Source of the DNA: Sphingobacterium sp. LZ7M1
GTDB taxonomy: Bacteria; Bacteroidota; Bacteroidia; Sphingobacteriales; Sphingobacteriaceae
NCBI RefSeq assembly: GCF_024296865.1
Contig: NZ_CP101134.1
Location: 806,001 to 870,000 of the forward strand
Reading direction: 5' to 3'
Length of the DNA: 64,000 nt
Both the position numbers and the translations under genes were made by a program. Positions 26,682 through 35,822 of this stretch are shown piece by piece; position 1 is the first letter of the stretch; each line of letters opens with the position of its first letter. The notes beneath the pieces were generated by a model. That model did no database searches. It was given only the letters and a program-made list of their open reading frames with translations, and had not been told where the DNA came from.

Positions 26682-27783
26682 TGTTTAAATTATTAAGACA
26701 TTGGAAAGAGAGCTTTTTGAGCTCTCTTTTTTGTATGCTGCTATTGATAGCTTCCGCACAAGAGATCAAATGGCATGATGTGCTGAAAGAAAGTGCGTTG
26801 AAGGGCAGGGTTAAGGCTATAGGAGCTCATGACGGCTACGCCAGATTACCATTGGCATTGAAAGGGGAGGTTCGGGATGCAGTCTGGAATTTGGGTCAGG
26901 ATGCAGCAGGTGTTTATGTTGAGTTCAAGACTTCAGCAGCTTCCTTTTCCATTCGCTATCAAGTTGCGGGAGGGCTGAATATGCCGCATATGCCAACTAC
27001 GGGGGTAAGTGGTTTGGACCTTTATACCAAAGCACCTAACGAGAAAGAATGGAATTGGATACATGGGAAATATAGTTTCAAAGATACCATTGGCTATACC
27101 TATGAAGATTTTGGATCCCTTTCGGGAAATATATTAGGTTATACCTCCCGCTATATAATTCCGTAAAATGGATGGAAATTGGGGTAGCTGGTGATCTGAA
27201 CTTTATCCATCAGAAGAGCAAGCCTATCATTGTATATGGAACTTCCATTGCTCAAGGTGCCTGTGCATCTAGGCCAGGTTTAGGCTGGACCAATTGGATG
27301 GGTAGGAACTTTGACCACGATGTTGTTAATTTGGCATTCATTGGAAATGGCAGGTTGGAGCAACCTATTTTAGACTTGATCAAGCAGGAAGATGCTGCTG
27401 TATTTATTCTGGATTGTATCCCCAACCTATCGGTAGCGGGAGAGGATGGGAAAGATAAATTGACTGGCTTGATCAACAATGCTGTCAAGACCATCAGGGA
27501 AAAGCATCCTAAGACGCCAATCGTCATTGCTGCACACAGTTCTAGTGAGGTTCCAGGGGTTTTCAACATGAAGACCAATGCAGACTACCAAAGTCGTTCA
27601 AGAGTTGCTGAAAAGGCCGTGAAAGCTTTGCAAGGACAGGGAGATAAAAATCTTTATTGGCTATCAGAAAAGGAAATCGGATTGGATAGGAATTCAACGG
27701 TGGACTATGCCCATCCAAATGACTATGGAATGGAGAAAATCGCTGCCGCCTATACCAAATTATTGAAGAGTATCTTGAAATAA
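26681..27783 (+). pseudogene. SGNH/GDSL hydrolase, frameshifted
   Basis: Two reading frames make one protein. Frame one (26681-27166) has a signal peptide (CMLLLIASAQ), an N-terminal jelly-roll-like domain and MPTTGVSGLDLY. It ends prematurely after GNILGYTSRYIIP. The other frame would read LYLPLYNSVKWMEIGVAGD from about 27132 and continues to 27783 with GTSIAQGACASRPG (Ser nucleophile), NLAFIGNGRLE, DCIPN and AHPNDYGMEKIA (Asp/His). The frames join if one base is missing near 27110-27135. This is a true mutation or a sequencing error. The start overlaps the DUF1080 stop, so the two were one operon of carbohydrate-active proteins. Confidence 0.8.
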
Positions 27784-27789
27784 AATATG

Positions 27790-27833
27790 GGTTACAACAG
27801 CTATCAGGATTAAAATAGCTGTTGTAACTCTTT
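27790..27833. terminator. bidirectional terminator between the SGNH and HAD genes
   Basis: GTTACAACAGCTAT pairs with ATAGCTGTTGTAAC and is followed by CTCTTTT. Its right arm overlaps the last codons of the HAD gene on the other strand. Confidence 0.75.
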
Positions 27834-28511
27834 TAAATCCTTGATCATGTGATTGACATCTTCAGGTTTCTCAACCTCGAGTGGATTGAAGAAAATGGCT
27901 TCCAAGCCTGCATTCTGTGCTCCACGAACATCAGCATCTAAGTTATCCCCAATCATGACCGCTTCGGTTTTATTCGCGCCACCATTATTTAAGGCATGTT
28001 CAAAGATTCGGATATCGGGTTTATTGATACCGATGATCTCTGAAATGACAATGGTTTCGAAGTAGGGAGCAAGATTGCTATACTGTAATTTTTTCTCACA
28101 GGCCTCTTTAAAGCCATTTGAAATCAAGTGCAGGGTATATCTGTCCTTTAAGTAAGCCAAGGTCTCATGTGCATTAGGAAACAGATTGGTCTTGGTGGGA
28201 CAGATTTCTAGGTATTCTTCTTCAAAAGCCAATGGGAACAATTCTGGATTGACCCCTAATTGGGTGAAAGTATCGGCAAACCTCAATTTTCTCAAGGTTG
28301 GTTTATCTATCTTACCATGGTGATACAGGTTCCATAGACGATGATTGTTTTCAGTATAGGTGGCAATGAACCTTTCCGAAGTGGGTAAATTGAAGATATC
28401 GTTGAAGGAATATCTGAAATAAAGTTCATGCAGGGTTTCTTCGGCATTTCTATCAAAATCCCAAATGGTATGGTCTAAATCGAAAAATAAGTGTTTTTTA
28501 TCGTTGAACAT
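27810..28511 (-). CDS. HAD-family noncanonical pyrimidine nucleotidase, YjjG-like
   Basis: The 233-residue HAD hydrolase has motif I HLFFDLDHTIWDFD at the very N-terminus (D at about 10 and 12), motif II LISNGF, the conserved Lys in GINKPDIRIFEHAL and motif IV MIGDNLDADVRGAQ. The FDLDHTIWDF sequence and long cap domain are typical of YjjG, a 5-prime nucleotidase that removes noncanonical pyrimidine nucleotides. The ATG at 28511 is chosen: a -7 box ends 3 nt upstream of it, so the earlier TTG in frame cannot be in the transcript. Confidence 0.85.
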   Translation of the reverse strand: MFNDKKHLFFDLDHTIWDFDRNAEETLHELYFRYSFNDIFNLPTSERFIATYTENNHRLWNLYHHGKIDKPTLRKLRFADTFTQLGVNPELFPLAFEEEYLEICPTKTNLFPNAHETLAYLKDRYTLHLISNGFKEACEKKLQYSNLAPYFETIVISEIIGINKPDIRIFEHALNNGGANKTEAVMIGDNLDADVRGAQNAGLEAIFFNPLEVEKPEDVNHMIKDLKELQQLF

Positions 28512-28514
28512 GTG

Positions 28515-28522
28515 CAAATATA
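28515..28522 (-). promoter_or_regulatory. HAD gene -7 promoter box (TATATTTG), probably leaderless
   Basis: On the minus strand TATATTTG is followed after three bases by the ATG. With the transcription start expected a few bases after the box, the mRNA should have essentially no leader. Confidence 0.55.
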
Positions 28523-28579
28523 AGGTCAATAGCTGGCTGAATCAACCAGGAATCTAAGTTTACTGTCATAAAGTATGGC

Positions 28580-28614
28580 TTGCTTCCTAATGAAGCCGTA
28601 TTTGAGTACATTTG
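28580..28614 (+). promoter_or_regulatory. promoter of the two-component/hemE operon
   Basis: TTG (28580-28582) and TACATTTG (28607-28614) are separated by 24 bp. The box lies 17 nt before the kinase ATG at 28632 and excludes the upstream in-frame ATG at 28575. Confidence 0.5.
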
Positions 28615-28631
28615 CGCAGGAAACATCAAGT

Positions 28632-29507
28632 ATGAGAAAAGCTTTATTTCTATTTTATTTTCTTGTCTTTTATGCGATTACCCAATTATTGTGGTGGGGA
28701 TTTATCTTAGTAAAGTTTGAACCCGACCGCAAGGGAATGATCATAGGAGAAGGTCTGATTTTCTTGTTGATCTTTATATGGGGAGCTTTGAAGCTGAAGA
28801 AACATGTAAAAAGAGAACATGAGATCAGCCAGCAACAGCAGAACTTCCTATTGGCCATCACTCATGAGCTTAAATCCCCCTTAGCATCTGTAAAACTCTA
28901 TATTCAAACGATATTGAAACGTGATCTGGATAGAGAGCAGCAGAAGGTCTTTTTAGGGAATTCCCTAAAGGATATCGAACGCTTGGATGATCTGGTTGAA
29001 AACATCCTGTTGACGACTAAATTAGAGAATAGAGCCTATCAACTGCCGAAAGAGGCTTTTAATGTCACTGAATTGGTGGAGCAGATCGTGGATAGATTGC
29101 AGAAGAATGCCTGTAAATCCCAAGTCATCAAGCCTGATTTGGACGGAGATATTGAGTTGAAGGCAGATAAATTTGCGATTAGCAATGTGATTACAAACTT
29201 GATTGAAAACGCTGTAAAATATTCACCTCCTTGTGCAACTGTTTATGTCAAGTTGAAGAAACAGGGCAATAACCTGTTATTTTCGGTTACAGATCATGGC
29301 GAAGGAATACCTGATGATGAAAAAAAACTTATATTTAATAAGTTTTATAGAGTAGGTAGTGAAGCGACCCGAAAAACCAAAGGCACTGGTTTAGGGTTAT
29401 ATATTGTTAAGACAGTATTACAAAAACACAATGCAACCATTAGGGTAAAGGATAATACCCCTACTGGGAGTATCTTTGAAGTAATTTTTGAAAATTATGC
29501 AAACTAA
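28632..29507 (+). CDS. sensor histidine kinase with minimal periplasmic loop
   Basis: The 291-residue kinase has two membrane helices (about 4-27 and 36-53) joined by only about ten residues, then HisKA and HATPase domains. H-box: AITHELKSPLASVKLY. N-box: NVITNLIENAVKYS. G1: DHGEGIP. G2: KGTGLGLYIVKT. With no sensor domain, it probably senses changes within the membrane or through a partner. It overlaps the response-regulator gene by 11 nt. The TPR-protein and hemE genes follow in the same direction. Confidence 0.88.
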   Translation: MRKALFLFYFLVFYAITQLLWWGFILVKFEPDRKGMIIGEGLIFLLIFIWGALKLKKHVKREHEISQQQQNFLLAITHELKSPLASVKLYIQTILKRDLDREQQKVFLGNSLKDIERLDDLVENILLTTKLENRAYQLPKEAFNVTELVEQIVDRLQKNACKSQVIKPDLDGDIELKADKFAISNVITNLIENAVKYSPPCATVYVKLKKQGNNLLFSVTDHGEGIPDDEKKLIFNKFYRVGSEATRKTKGTGLGLYIVKTVLQKHNATIRVKDNTPTGSIFEVIFENYAN

Positions 29508-30204
29508 ACAACGTATACTATTAGTTGAAGATGAGGAACATCTGTTAGAAGCGATCAAGTTGAATCTAGAGCTTGAAGGCTACCGTGTGACGACGGCAAC
29601 AGATGGTAAAAAAGCATTAAAAATATTTAAGGAAGAACGTTTTAACCTGATTATCCTGGATGTAATGATTCCGGAAATCGATGGCTTCCAAGTTGCAGAA
29701 ACCATAAGGCTTCAGAATTCGGAAGTTCCTATTATGTTCTTGACGGCCAAAAACAGTTCAGAAGACCGTATTACAGGCCTTAAAAAGGGAGCTGACGATT
29801 ATTTAGTGAAACCATTTAACTTGGAAGAGCTGATTTTGCGCGTGAGCAACCTGATCCGCCGTGGTATGAAAGGAGATGACCTAAAAGAGTTGAATTCATA
29901 CAGTATTGGTGACAAGACCATCTATTTCAATTCCTTTGAGCTACATCATGCTGATGGTAGCATTACTTCTTTGACAAAGAAAGAAACGATGTTGCTTAAA
30001 TTATTGATAGAGCGCAGAAATGAGGCAGTTTCCCGTGAGCAGATCTTGGAGACAGTTTGGAATTATGATGTGTACCCATCAACACGTACGATCGATAATT
30101 TTATCTTGACCTTTAGGAAGTATTTTGAACCTGATCAAAAGCATCCGATTTATTTCCATTCCATCCGTGGAGTCGGTTATAAGTTTACAGACAACTCGAA
30201 CTAA
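29497..30204 (+). CDS. OmpR/PhoB-family response regulator
   Basis: The 235-residue regulator has a receiver domain (acidic pair in LVEDEEH, phosphorylated Asp in LIILDVMIPEIDG, Thr/Ser in FLTAK and Lys in LVKPF). A winged-helix DNA-binding domain follows (about 135-232, LTKKETMLLKLLIERRNEAVSREQI-type recognition). The ATG at 29497 is preferred over the in-frame TTG at 29488. It is the partner of the kinase that overlaps it; RprY-like regulators of Bacteroidetes have the same design. Confidence 0.9.
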   Translation: MQTKQRILLVEDEEHLLEAIKLNLELEGYRVTTATDGKKALKIFKEERFNLIILDVMIPEIDGFQVAETIRLQNSEVPIMFLTAKNSSEDRITGLKKGADDYLVKPFNLEELILRVSNLIRRGMKGDDLKELNSYSIGDKTIYFNSFELHHADGSITSLTKKETMLLKLLIERRNEAVSREQILETVWNYDVYPSTRTIDNFILTFRKYFEPDQKHPIYFHSIRGVGYKFTDNSN

Positions 30205-30212
30205 ACGAATAG

Positions 30213-30728
30213 ATGACTAATCAAGCTCGAAAAATAGTAATCGCAATTGCGATTGCTTTTCTATTGTATGCCATTTATGCCAAGCATTATAATATTGCGG
30301 TCTATATCTTTGGAGGTATTACCTATTTGGTATGGAGCTACCTGAAAGAGGGCACCGTTTACTTGGCGACCCAAGCTTTTCATAAGCAAGATTACGAGAA
30401 AACAAAGAGATTGCTGGCTGAGATCAAGAATCCGGATAAACTACGTAAAGGAAGGAGAAACTTTTATGAGTTTATGATGGGCAATATAGCCTTGAAGGAG
30501 GATAGGATCGAGGAGGCCGAATATCATTTTCAGCTAGCCTCAAGGTTGCCTTGGCGTAAGGACAATGAAAAGGGAATGGTCCTGATCAATCTAGCGAACA
30601 TCAACTTGAGGAAGCATGATTATGAAAGAGTGCAGGCCTATTTGGATGTGGCGAGTAAATTGAGGCTGACGGCCAGACAACAGTCAATTATTGAGAAAAT
30701 ACAAAACGAAGTAAATAAGAATAAGTAG
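30213..30728 (+). CDS. membrane-anchored TPR-like protein
   Basis: The 171-residue protein has two N-terminal membrane helices (about 8-24 and 27-45). It then has tetratricopeptide-like helical repeats, seen as ATQAFHKQDYEKTKRLLAE, MGNIALKEDRIEEAEYHF and NLANINLRKHDYERVQAYL. TPRs mediate protein contacts; no partner can be read from the sequence. It lies 8 bp after the response regulator, and its stop overlaps the hemE GTG. Confidence 0.7.
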   Translation: MTNQARKIVIAIAIAFLLYAIYAKHYNIAVYIFGGITYLVWSYLKEGTVYLATQAFHKQDYEKTKRLLAEIKNPDKLRKGRRNFYEFMMGNIALKEDRIEEAEYHFQLASRLPWRKDNEKGMVLINLANINLRKHDYERVQAYLDVASKLRLTARQQSIIEKIQNEVNKNK

Positions 30729-31765
30729 TGGACAAAAATTTGAAAAACGATCTATTGATTCGCGCTGCGTTGTCGCAGCCTACGGAACGACCTCCAGTAT
30801 GGATGATGCGTCAAGCAGGAAGGTTTATGAAAGAATATTGGGAAATCAAGAACAAGTATTCTTTCTTGGAAATGTGCAAAACCCCTGAGATTGCCGCAGA
30901 TGTTACCATGCTGCCAATAGACCTATTAGGTGTTGATGCAGCTATTTTATTTTCGGATATCTTGGTTACGGCCGAGGCAATGGGGGGAGACCTATCCTTT
31001 GAACAAGGTGTAGGCCCGAGATTCTCCAATCCGATTAGGACAGTGCAAGATACCGAGAATCTATCGGTAGATTGTTTGGATAAACTACAGTATGTTGCTG
31101 ATGCCATCAAAGTAATCCAAGGCCGATTAGACGGTAAAGTGCCTTTGATCGGTTTTGCAGGAGCGCCATTTACCATTTTGAGCTATTTGGTTGAAGGTGG
31201 TTCTTCCAAGGATTTCAAATTGACTAAAACCTTGTTGAACAATCAACCTGAATTGGCACATTCCATTTTGCAGAAGATTGCCGATGTAACGATCAATTAC
31301 ATGAATATGCAAATCGATGCAGGTGTTAATGCGTTGCAGTTATTCGATAGCTGGGCATTGGCATTATCATGGAATGATTACCATGAGTTTTCGCATAAAT
31401 ACAATAAATACATTATTTCTAAATTGAACAGAAAAGACGTACCGGTTATTTCTTTCTGTAAGGGAAGTTCTGTATTTGCACCGATTATGGCAGAAGCACA
31501 ACCAGATGTGGTTTCTGTAGATTGGAATGCTGATTTATTGAACATCAAAAAATCATTGCCTAACAATATGGCTGTTCAGGGTAACCTGGATCCATTTGTG
31601 CTTTATGCAGATAAGCCAGTGATCAAGAAAAAGATCTTAGATCTATTTGAACGTATGCGTGGAGAGGATGGATTCATCTTTAACCTTGGACACGGTATCA
31701 TGCCTGATATTCCTTTTGACAACGTGAAATACGCTGTAGAAACCATTAAGGAATTCAGATACTAA
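30728..31765 (+). CDS. hemE: uroporphyrinogen decarboxylase
   Basis: HemE converts uroporphyrinogen III to coproporphyrinogen III by four decarboxylations. The 345-residue barrel has RPPVWMMRQAGRFM (Arg substrate clamp), ILFSDILVTAEAMGG (catalytic Asp), GFAGAPFTILSYLVEGG and the C-terminal NLGHGIMPDIP with the conserved His. It starts at GTG 30728 within the overlap TAGTG, so it is translationally coupled to the TPR gene and belongs to the two-component operon. hemJ follows after a terminator. Confidence 0.95.
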   Translation: MDKNLKNDLLIRAALSQPTERPPVWMMRQAGRFMKEYWEIKNKYSFLEMCKTPEIAADVTMLPIDLLGVDAAILFSDILVTAEAMGGDLSFEQGVGPRFSNPIRTVQDTENLSVDCLDKLQYVADAIKVIQGRLDGKVPLIGFAGAPFTILSYLVEGGSSKDFKLTKTLLNNQPELAHSILQKIADVTINYMNMQIDAGVNALQLFDSWALALSWNDYHEFSHKYNKYIISKLNRKDVPVISFCKGSSVFAPIMAEAQPDVVSVDWNADLLNIKKSLPNNMAVQGNLDPFVLYADKPVIKKKILDLFERMRGEDGFIFNLGHGIMPDIPFDNVKYAVETIKEFRY

Positions 31766-31784
31766 GAAAATATCAAATTTAGAT

Positions 31785-31822
31785 ATGGGAGCTGTCACGA
31801 TGTGGCAGCTCCTTTCTTTTTA
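31785..31822 (+). terminator. intrinsic terminator after hemE
   Basis: GGAGCTGTCA pairs with TGGCAGCTCC around CGATG and is followed by TTTCTTTTT, 20 nt after the hemE stop. Confidence 0.85.
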
Positions 31823-31894
31823 GCTATTAATTCATTACCCTATCATGTCAATATTTGCTGATTTAATTTATATTTTTGAGGATTAATACAAATT

Positions 31895-32446
31895 ATGGTC
31901 TATCTATACGCGAAAGCAATCCATATTATTTTTGTTATCTGCTGGATGGCTGGGCTTTTTTATATGCCGAGGTTGTTTGTCTATCATACGGAAGCCAAAC
32001 AGAAATCTGAAATCGAATATCAAGTTCTGCATAAGCAATTTGTTATTATGGAGAATAGGCTGTGGTGGGTGATCACAACGCCTTCAATGTATTTAGTCAT
32101 TATTTCTGCCTTGGTCATGCTCTATATCAATCCAGTGCTGTTGTCTACAGGATGGATGCAGATCAAGTTGGGTTTTGTTGCGGCCTTGATAGCCTATCAC
32201 TTTATCTCCCAAAAGATCATGTACAGGTTAAGGGATGAAAAGTCCAATTGGACCTCAACGCATCTACGGATGTGGAATGAGGTTTCTACGATTATCTTGT
32301 TTGCTATTGTCTTCCTGGTGATCCTTAAATCTGCAATAGGATGGGTATTTGGTGTTCTGGGAATCTTTGGGTTGGGAATTTTACTGATGATACTTGTTAA
32401 GCTTTATAAGAAATACCGAAAGAGTAAAGGGGAGCAGGTTGACTAA
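31895..32446 (+). CDS. hemJ: protoporphyrinogen oxidase HemJ
   Basis: The 183-residue protein has four membrane helices and the HemJ pattern: His10 in AKAIHIIFVICWMAGLFYMP, the PRLFVYHTEA motif and MENRLWW, then a final hydrophobic helix and a basic tail. HemJ oxidises protoporphyrinogen IX in the membrane. The closeness to hemE supports the call. The TATTTTTG box at 31871 lies just upstream. The end of its frame overlaps a spurious upstream extension of the next gene. Confidence 0.85.
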   Translation: MVYLYAKAIHIIFVICWMAGLFYMPRLFVYHTEAKQKSEIEYQVLHKQFVIMENRLWWVITTPSMYLVIISALVMLYINPVLLSTGWMQIKLGFVAALIAYHFISQKIMYRLRDEKSNWTSTHLRMWNEVSTIILFAIVFLVILKSAIGWVFGVLGIFGLGILLMILVKLYKKYRKSKGEQVD

Positions 32447-32456
32447 TTTATATGCT

Positions 32457-32963
32457 ATGAAGAAATTACTTTGGATATTATGTGCTTTTATTTTTCCTAT
32501 TTCCCTACATGCGCAGGAGCATGATTGGGCCTTTGGGATTTACAGTGATCTAAAATTAGACGATGCAGCTTATAATGCCAGTTTCGGGGTTCAGGGTAAG
32601 TATGATTTTACGAATCGATCTGCGGTCCAAGCCCAGATTCATGGAAGAGGAGATCTACTGGCTGTTGGTGCCGACTATCTTGTGAGTATTTTTAATAAGG
32701 AGAAATCCAATTTCAATATCTTCTTGGGTGCAGGTTTGGGACAAGAGTTCTTTACCTATGAAAATGCAGTTGGCGCTGAAGGGGATGAGCCCATGCCTAG
32801 AAAGGAAAACTTTACCAAAGCTAATGGGCAAGTAGGGATCAGTTATTATTTCCCAAGTGTAGATTTATCTCTTTATACAGGATATAAAGTGAAATATCAA
32901 TTTAAAGATGAAGTTACTGAGCCCAATTATGTGATGTTGGGACTGAGATATCATATTTGGTAA
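32457..32963 (+). CDS. outer-membrane beta-barrel protein
   Basis: The 168-residue protein has a signal peptide (MKKLLWILCAFIFPISLHAQ) and then alternating strand-like segments with aromatic ends and a C-terminal aromatic motif (MLGLRYHIW). This looks like a small eight-stranded outer-membrane barrel. The function is unknown. The frame opens at 32394 inside hemJ, but the signal peptide places the start at ATG 32457. It lies 11 nt after hemJ, so the two are likely co-transcribed. Confidence 0.75.
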   Translation: MKKLLWILCAFIFPISLHAQEHDWAFGIYSDLKLDDAAYNASFGVQGKYDFTNRSAVQAQIHGRGDLLAVGADYLVSIFNKEKSNFNIFLGAGLGQEFFTYENAVGAEGDEPMPRKENFTKANGQVGISYYFPSVDLSLYTGYKVKYQFKDEVTEPNYVMLGLRYHIW

Positions 32964-32975
32964 TTGTTTTGGAGG

Positions 32976-34409
32976 TTAATTGCCTCCAAAACAGATATAT
33001 TTTACCTCGATATACTCATCGAGACCATATTTTGACCCTTCTCTACCTAAACCGGATTGTTTAACGCCTCCAAAAGGTGCTGAAGCATTCGAAATCAATC
33101 CTGTATTTACTCCTACCATGCCGGCTTCCAATTGCTCCGCAACGCGGAAACATTGATGTACATCTTGGCTAAAGAAATAGGATGCTAGGCCAAATGGAGT
33201 GTCGTTGGCCAATTTGATTGCCTCTTCTTCAGTCTTGAATTTGAATAAAGCACATATAGGGCCGAAGGTCTCTTCCGTTGCAATGATACTATGGGCAGGC
33301 ATATTGGAAAGGACCGTTGGTTCATAGAATAAACCTTTCATTGCTTTTCCACCGGTCTCAATTTTTGCTCCTTTGTCAATAGCATCTTGCACATGTTCTT
33401 CAACTTTTTTAAGTCCTTCTTTATTGATTAATGGACCGACCTGAGATGTTTTCTTTAAGCCATCCCCAACTTCCAATGCTTTTACTGCTTTGCTTAGTTT
33501 TTTGGTGAATTCATCGTAAATATCCTCCTGAACATAGAATCTATTGATGGAAACACAGGTTTGTCCTGTATTCCTAAACTTACCTGCCACTGCACCTTCA
33601 ACAGCTTTGTCAATATCTGCATTGTTGAATACCAGGAATGGGGCATTTCCACCAAGTTCAAGGGAGATCCTTTTGATCGTTGAAGCTGCCTGTTCCATAA
33701 GGGTCCGACCAACCGAGGTAGATCCTGTAAAGGAAATCTTCCTGATTTTCTCATTAGTGGCTAATTCTTTTCCTATTCCTTTGCTGTCTTTGGAGGTAAT
33801 GACATTCAATACTCCCTTCGGAACTCCGGCTTCATCGGCTAATTTTGCCAATGCAATAGCGGAGAAGGGTGTTTGGGAGGCGGGTTTCAGTACGACGGTA
33901 CAACCGGCTGCCAAGGCAGGGCCAACTTTACGTGTGATCATCGCCAAAGGGAAGTTCCAAGGGGTAATCGCCGCAACGACACCAACACCTTGTTTGATGG
34001 TTTGCATCCTAGCGTTTCCAGCAAGTGAGGGGATGGTTTCCCCATAAGCACGTTTTCCTTCTTCCGCAAACCAGTCAATAAATGAATTGGCATAATCGAC
34101 CTCGGTTAAGGATTCCTTAATAGGTTTGCCACTCTCTAGGGTCATGATCTCTGCGAGTTCCTGTTTATGCTCATTGATCAGGTTGTAAAGATTCCTTAAG
34201 ATTTTAGATCTTTCGCCTACAGGTGTATGCTTCCAAGGGTCCCAAGCTTTGTAGGCGGTGTCAATAAATTTCTGACAGTCTTTTACCGTTAAGTTTGGTA
34301 AAGATCCTACAGGTTTTAAAGTAGAGGGATTGATGACTTCAAATGTGTCTTTGGAACTGATAAAAGATCCATTCAAATATGCTTTTTCTATTAATAGCGA
34401 ATTCTTCAT
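32976..34409 (-). CDS. gabD: NAD(P)-dependent succinate-semialdehyde dehydrogenase
   Basis: The 477-residue aldehyde dehydrogenase has catalytic Cys285 in NTGQTCVSINRFYV, Glu251 in SLELGGNAPFL and the cofactor site FTGSTSVGRTL (227-237). The N-terminal PVGSLPNLTV and the C-terminal SGLGREGSKYGLDEYIE match GabD-type succinate-semialdehyde dehydrogenases, which feed GABA carbon into the TCA cycle. The transaminase is not next to it. Other aldehyde substrates cannot be excluded. The ATG at 34409 is used rather than the TTG two codons upstream. Confidence 0.85.
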   Translation of the reverse strand: MKNSLLIEKAYLNGSFISSKDTFEVINPSTLKPVGSLPNLTVKDCQKFIDTAYKAWDPWKHTPVGERSKILRNLYNLINEHKQELAEIMTLESGKPIKESLTEVDYANSFIDWFAEEGKRAYGETIPSLAGNARMQTIKQGVGVVAAITPWNFPLAMITRKVGPALAAGCTVVLKPASQTPFSAIALAKLADEAGVPKGVLNVITSKDSKGIGKELATNEKIRKISFTGSTSVGRTLMEQAASTIKRISLELGGNAPFLVFNNADIDKAVEGAVAGKFRNTGQTCVSINRFYVQEDIYDEFTKKLSKAVKALEVGDGLKKTSQVGPLINKEGLKKVEEHVQDAIDKGAKIETGGKAMKGLFYEPTVLSNMPAHSIIATEETFGPICALFKFKTEEEAIKLANDTPFGLASYFFSQDVHQCFRVAEQLEAGMVGVNTGLISNASAPFGGVKQSGLGREGSKYGLDEYIEVKYICFGGN

Positions 34410-34483
34410 AGTCAATTTTTTATTCGAACAAATGGGAATGGTAAATGTTTAAGCCAAGAATAAAGACCTTAGATAAAAACAAA

Positions 34484-34515
34484 ATGGAGGTTTTTAGGCC
34501 TCCATTGTTATTTTT
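34484..34515 (-). terminator. intrinsic terminator after ribBA
   Basis: TGGAGG pairs with CCTCCA around an AT loop. On the minus strand it is followed by TTTTGTTTTT, directly after the ribBA stop. Confidence 0.75.
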
Positions 34516-35726
34516 TAAAGATTACTTAGGGTGTGACCCATTTTGTCTCTTTTTGTTTTCAAATATGCTTCGTTGTATTTGTTGGGAATGATTTCGATTG
34601 GTACATTATCGACCACTTCAAGACCATAACCGATCAATCCTGCACGTTTAGTTGGATTGTTGGACATTAGGCGCATTTTGGTGACACCCATGTATCTCAA
34701 GATCTGAGCTCCAACACCATAATCACGTAAATCTGGTTTGAAACCTAATTCTAGGTTTGCATCAACGGTGTCAACGCCAGTTTCTTGAAGTTTATAGGCA
34801 TGTAATTTATTGACAAGGCCGATTCCTCTACCTTCTTGGTTCATATAAACGATAATACCTTTTCCTTCTTTCTGGATCATCTCCATAGCTTTATGGAGCT
34901 GAGGACCACAATCGCAACGGCATGAGCCGAAGATATCGCCGGTGACGCATGAGCTGTGCACACGTACCAAGATAGGTTCATCTTCTTTCCATTCACCTTT
35001 GTATAGGGCCAAATGCTGTTCGCCTGTATTCTTTTGGGTAAATGCTTTCATTTTGAAATCACCCCATTCTGTTGGCATTTCAACACTTACTTCCTCTTGG
35101 ATCAGCGTATCATGCTTCAAGCGATATTCAATAAGGTCTTCAATAGAGATGATCTTAAGGTCGAATTTCTCTGCAACCTTTATTAAATCTGGAAGGCGAG
35201 CCATTTCACCATCATCCTTCAAGATCTCGACTAGCACACCTGCTGGTTCAAAACCCGCAAGACGAGCTAAATCTACTGAAGCTTCTGTATGACCGGTCCT
35301 GCGCAATACCCCACCATCTTTTGCGATCAATGGGAAAATGTGACCAGGACGACCTAATTCCTCAGGCTTTATATTGGGATCAATTAATGCTTTGATTGTT
35401 TTTGAACGGTCAGAAGCTGAAATACCAGTGGTACAGCCATACCCTTGAAGGTCTACAGATACAGTGAAGTTGGTTTCATATACAGCTGTATTGTTGTTGA
35501 CCATTAAACCTAAGTTTAATTCCTTACAACGTTCTTCGGTCAATGGAGCACATACCAAGCCTCTACCATGTGTGGCCATAAAATTAATGACCTCTGGAGT
35601 GGCATTTCTAGCTGCGGTTACAAAGTCTCCTTCATTCTCACGGTCTTCATCGTCTACAACAATGATAACCTTTCCAGCTTTAATGTCTTCGATTGCTTCT
35701 TCAATCGTATTTAATTGAATTTTCAT
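34515..35726 (-). CDS. ribBA: bifunctional 3,4-dihydroxy-2-butanone-4-phosphate synthase / GTP cyclohydrolase II
   Basis: The 403-residue fusion makes both riboflavin precursors. The RibB half (1-200) has [12 protein letters not shown] (acidic metal site), ATHGRGLVC and [13 protein letters not shown]. The RibA half (about 205-403) has zinc ligands C260, C271 and C273 in [11 protein letters not shown] and RCDCGPQLH, plus [11 protein letters not shown] and RLMSNNP. Domain order and length are normal. No FMN riboswitch is visible in the 96 bp upstream. The gene stands alone. Confidence 0.95.
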   Translation of the reverse strand: MKIQLNTIEEAIEDIKAGKVIIVVDDEDRENEGDFVTAARNATPEVINFMATHGRGLVCAPLTEERCKELNLGLMVNNNTAVYETNFTVSVDLQGYGCTTGISASDRSKTIKALIDPNIKPEELGRPGHIFPLIAKDGGVLRRTGHTEASVDLARLAGFEPAGVLVEILKDDGEMARLPDLIKVAEKFDLKIISIEDLIEYRLKHDTLIQEEVSVEMPTEWGDFKMKAFTQKNTGEQHLALYKGEWKEDEPILVRVHSSCVTGDIFGSCRCDCGPQLHKAMEMIQKEGKGIIVYMNQEGRGIGLVNKLHAYKLQETGVDTVDANLELGFKPDLRDYGVGAQILRYMGVTKMRLMSNNPTKRAGLIGYGLEVVDNVPIEIIPNKYNEAYLKTKRDKMGHTLSNL

Positions 35727-35822
35727 TTGTTTTAAATATTAATGCAAAGGTAGGGGTATTTAGCCATTATTTTATAAGTAAGTTGTCATAAAAACGCTAT
35801 TGGGTAAGCAAACCAACTGAAT

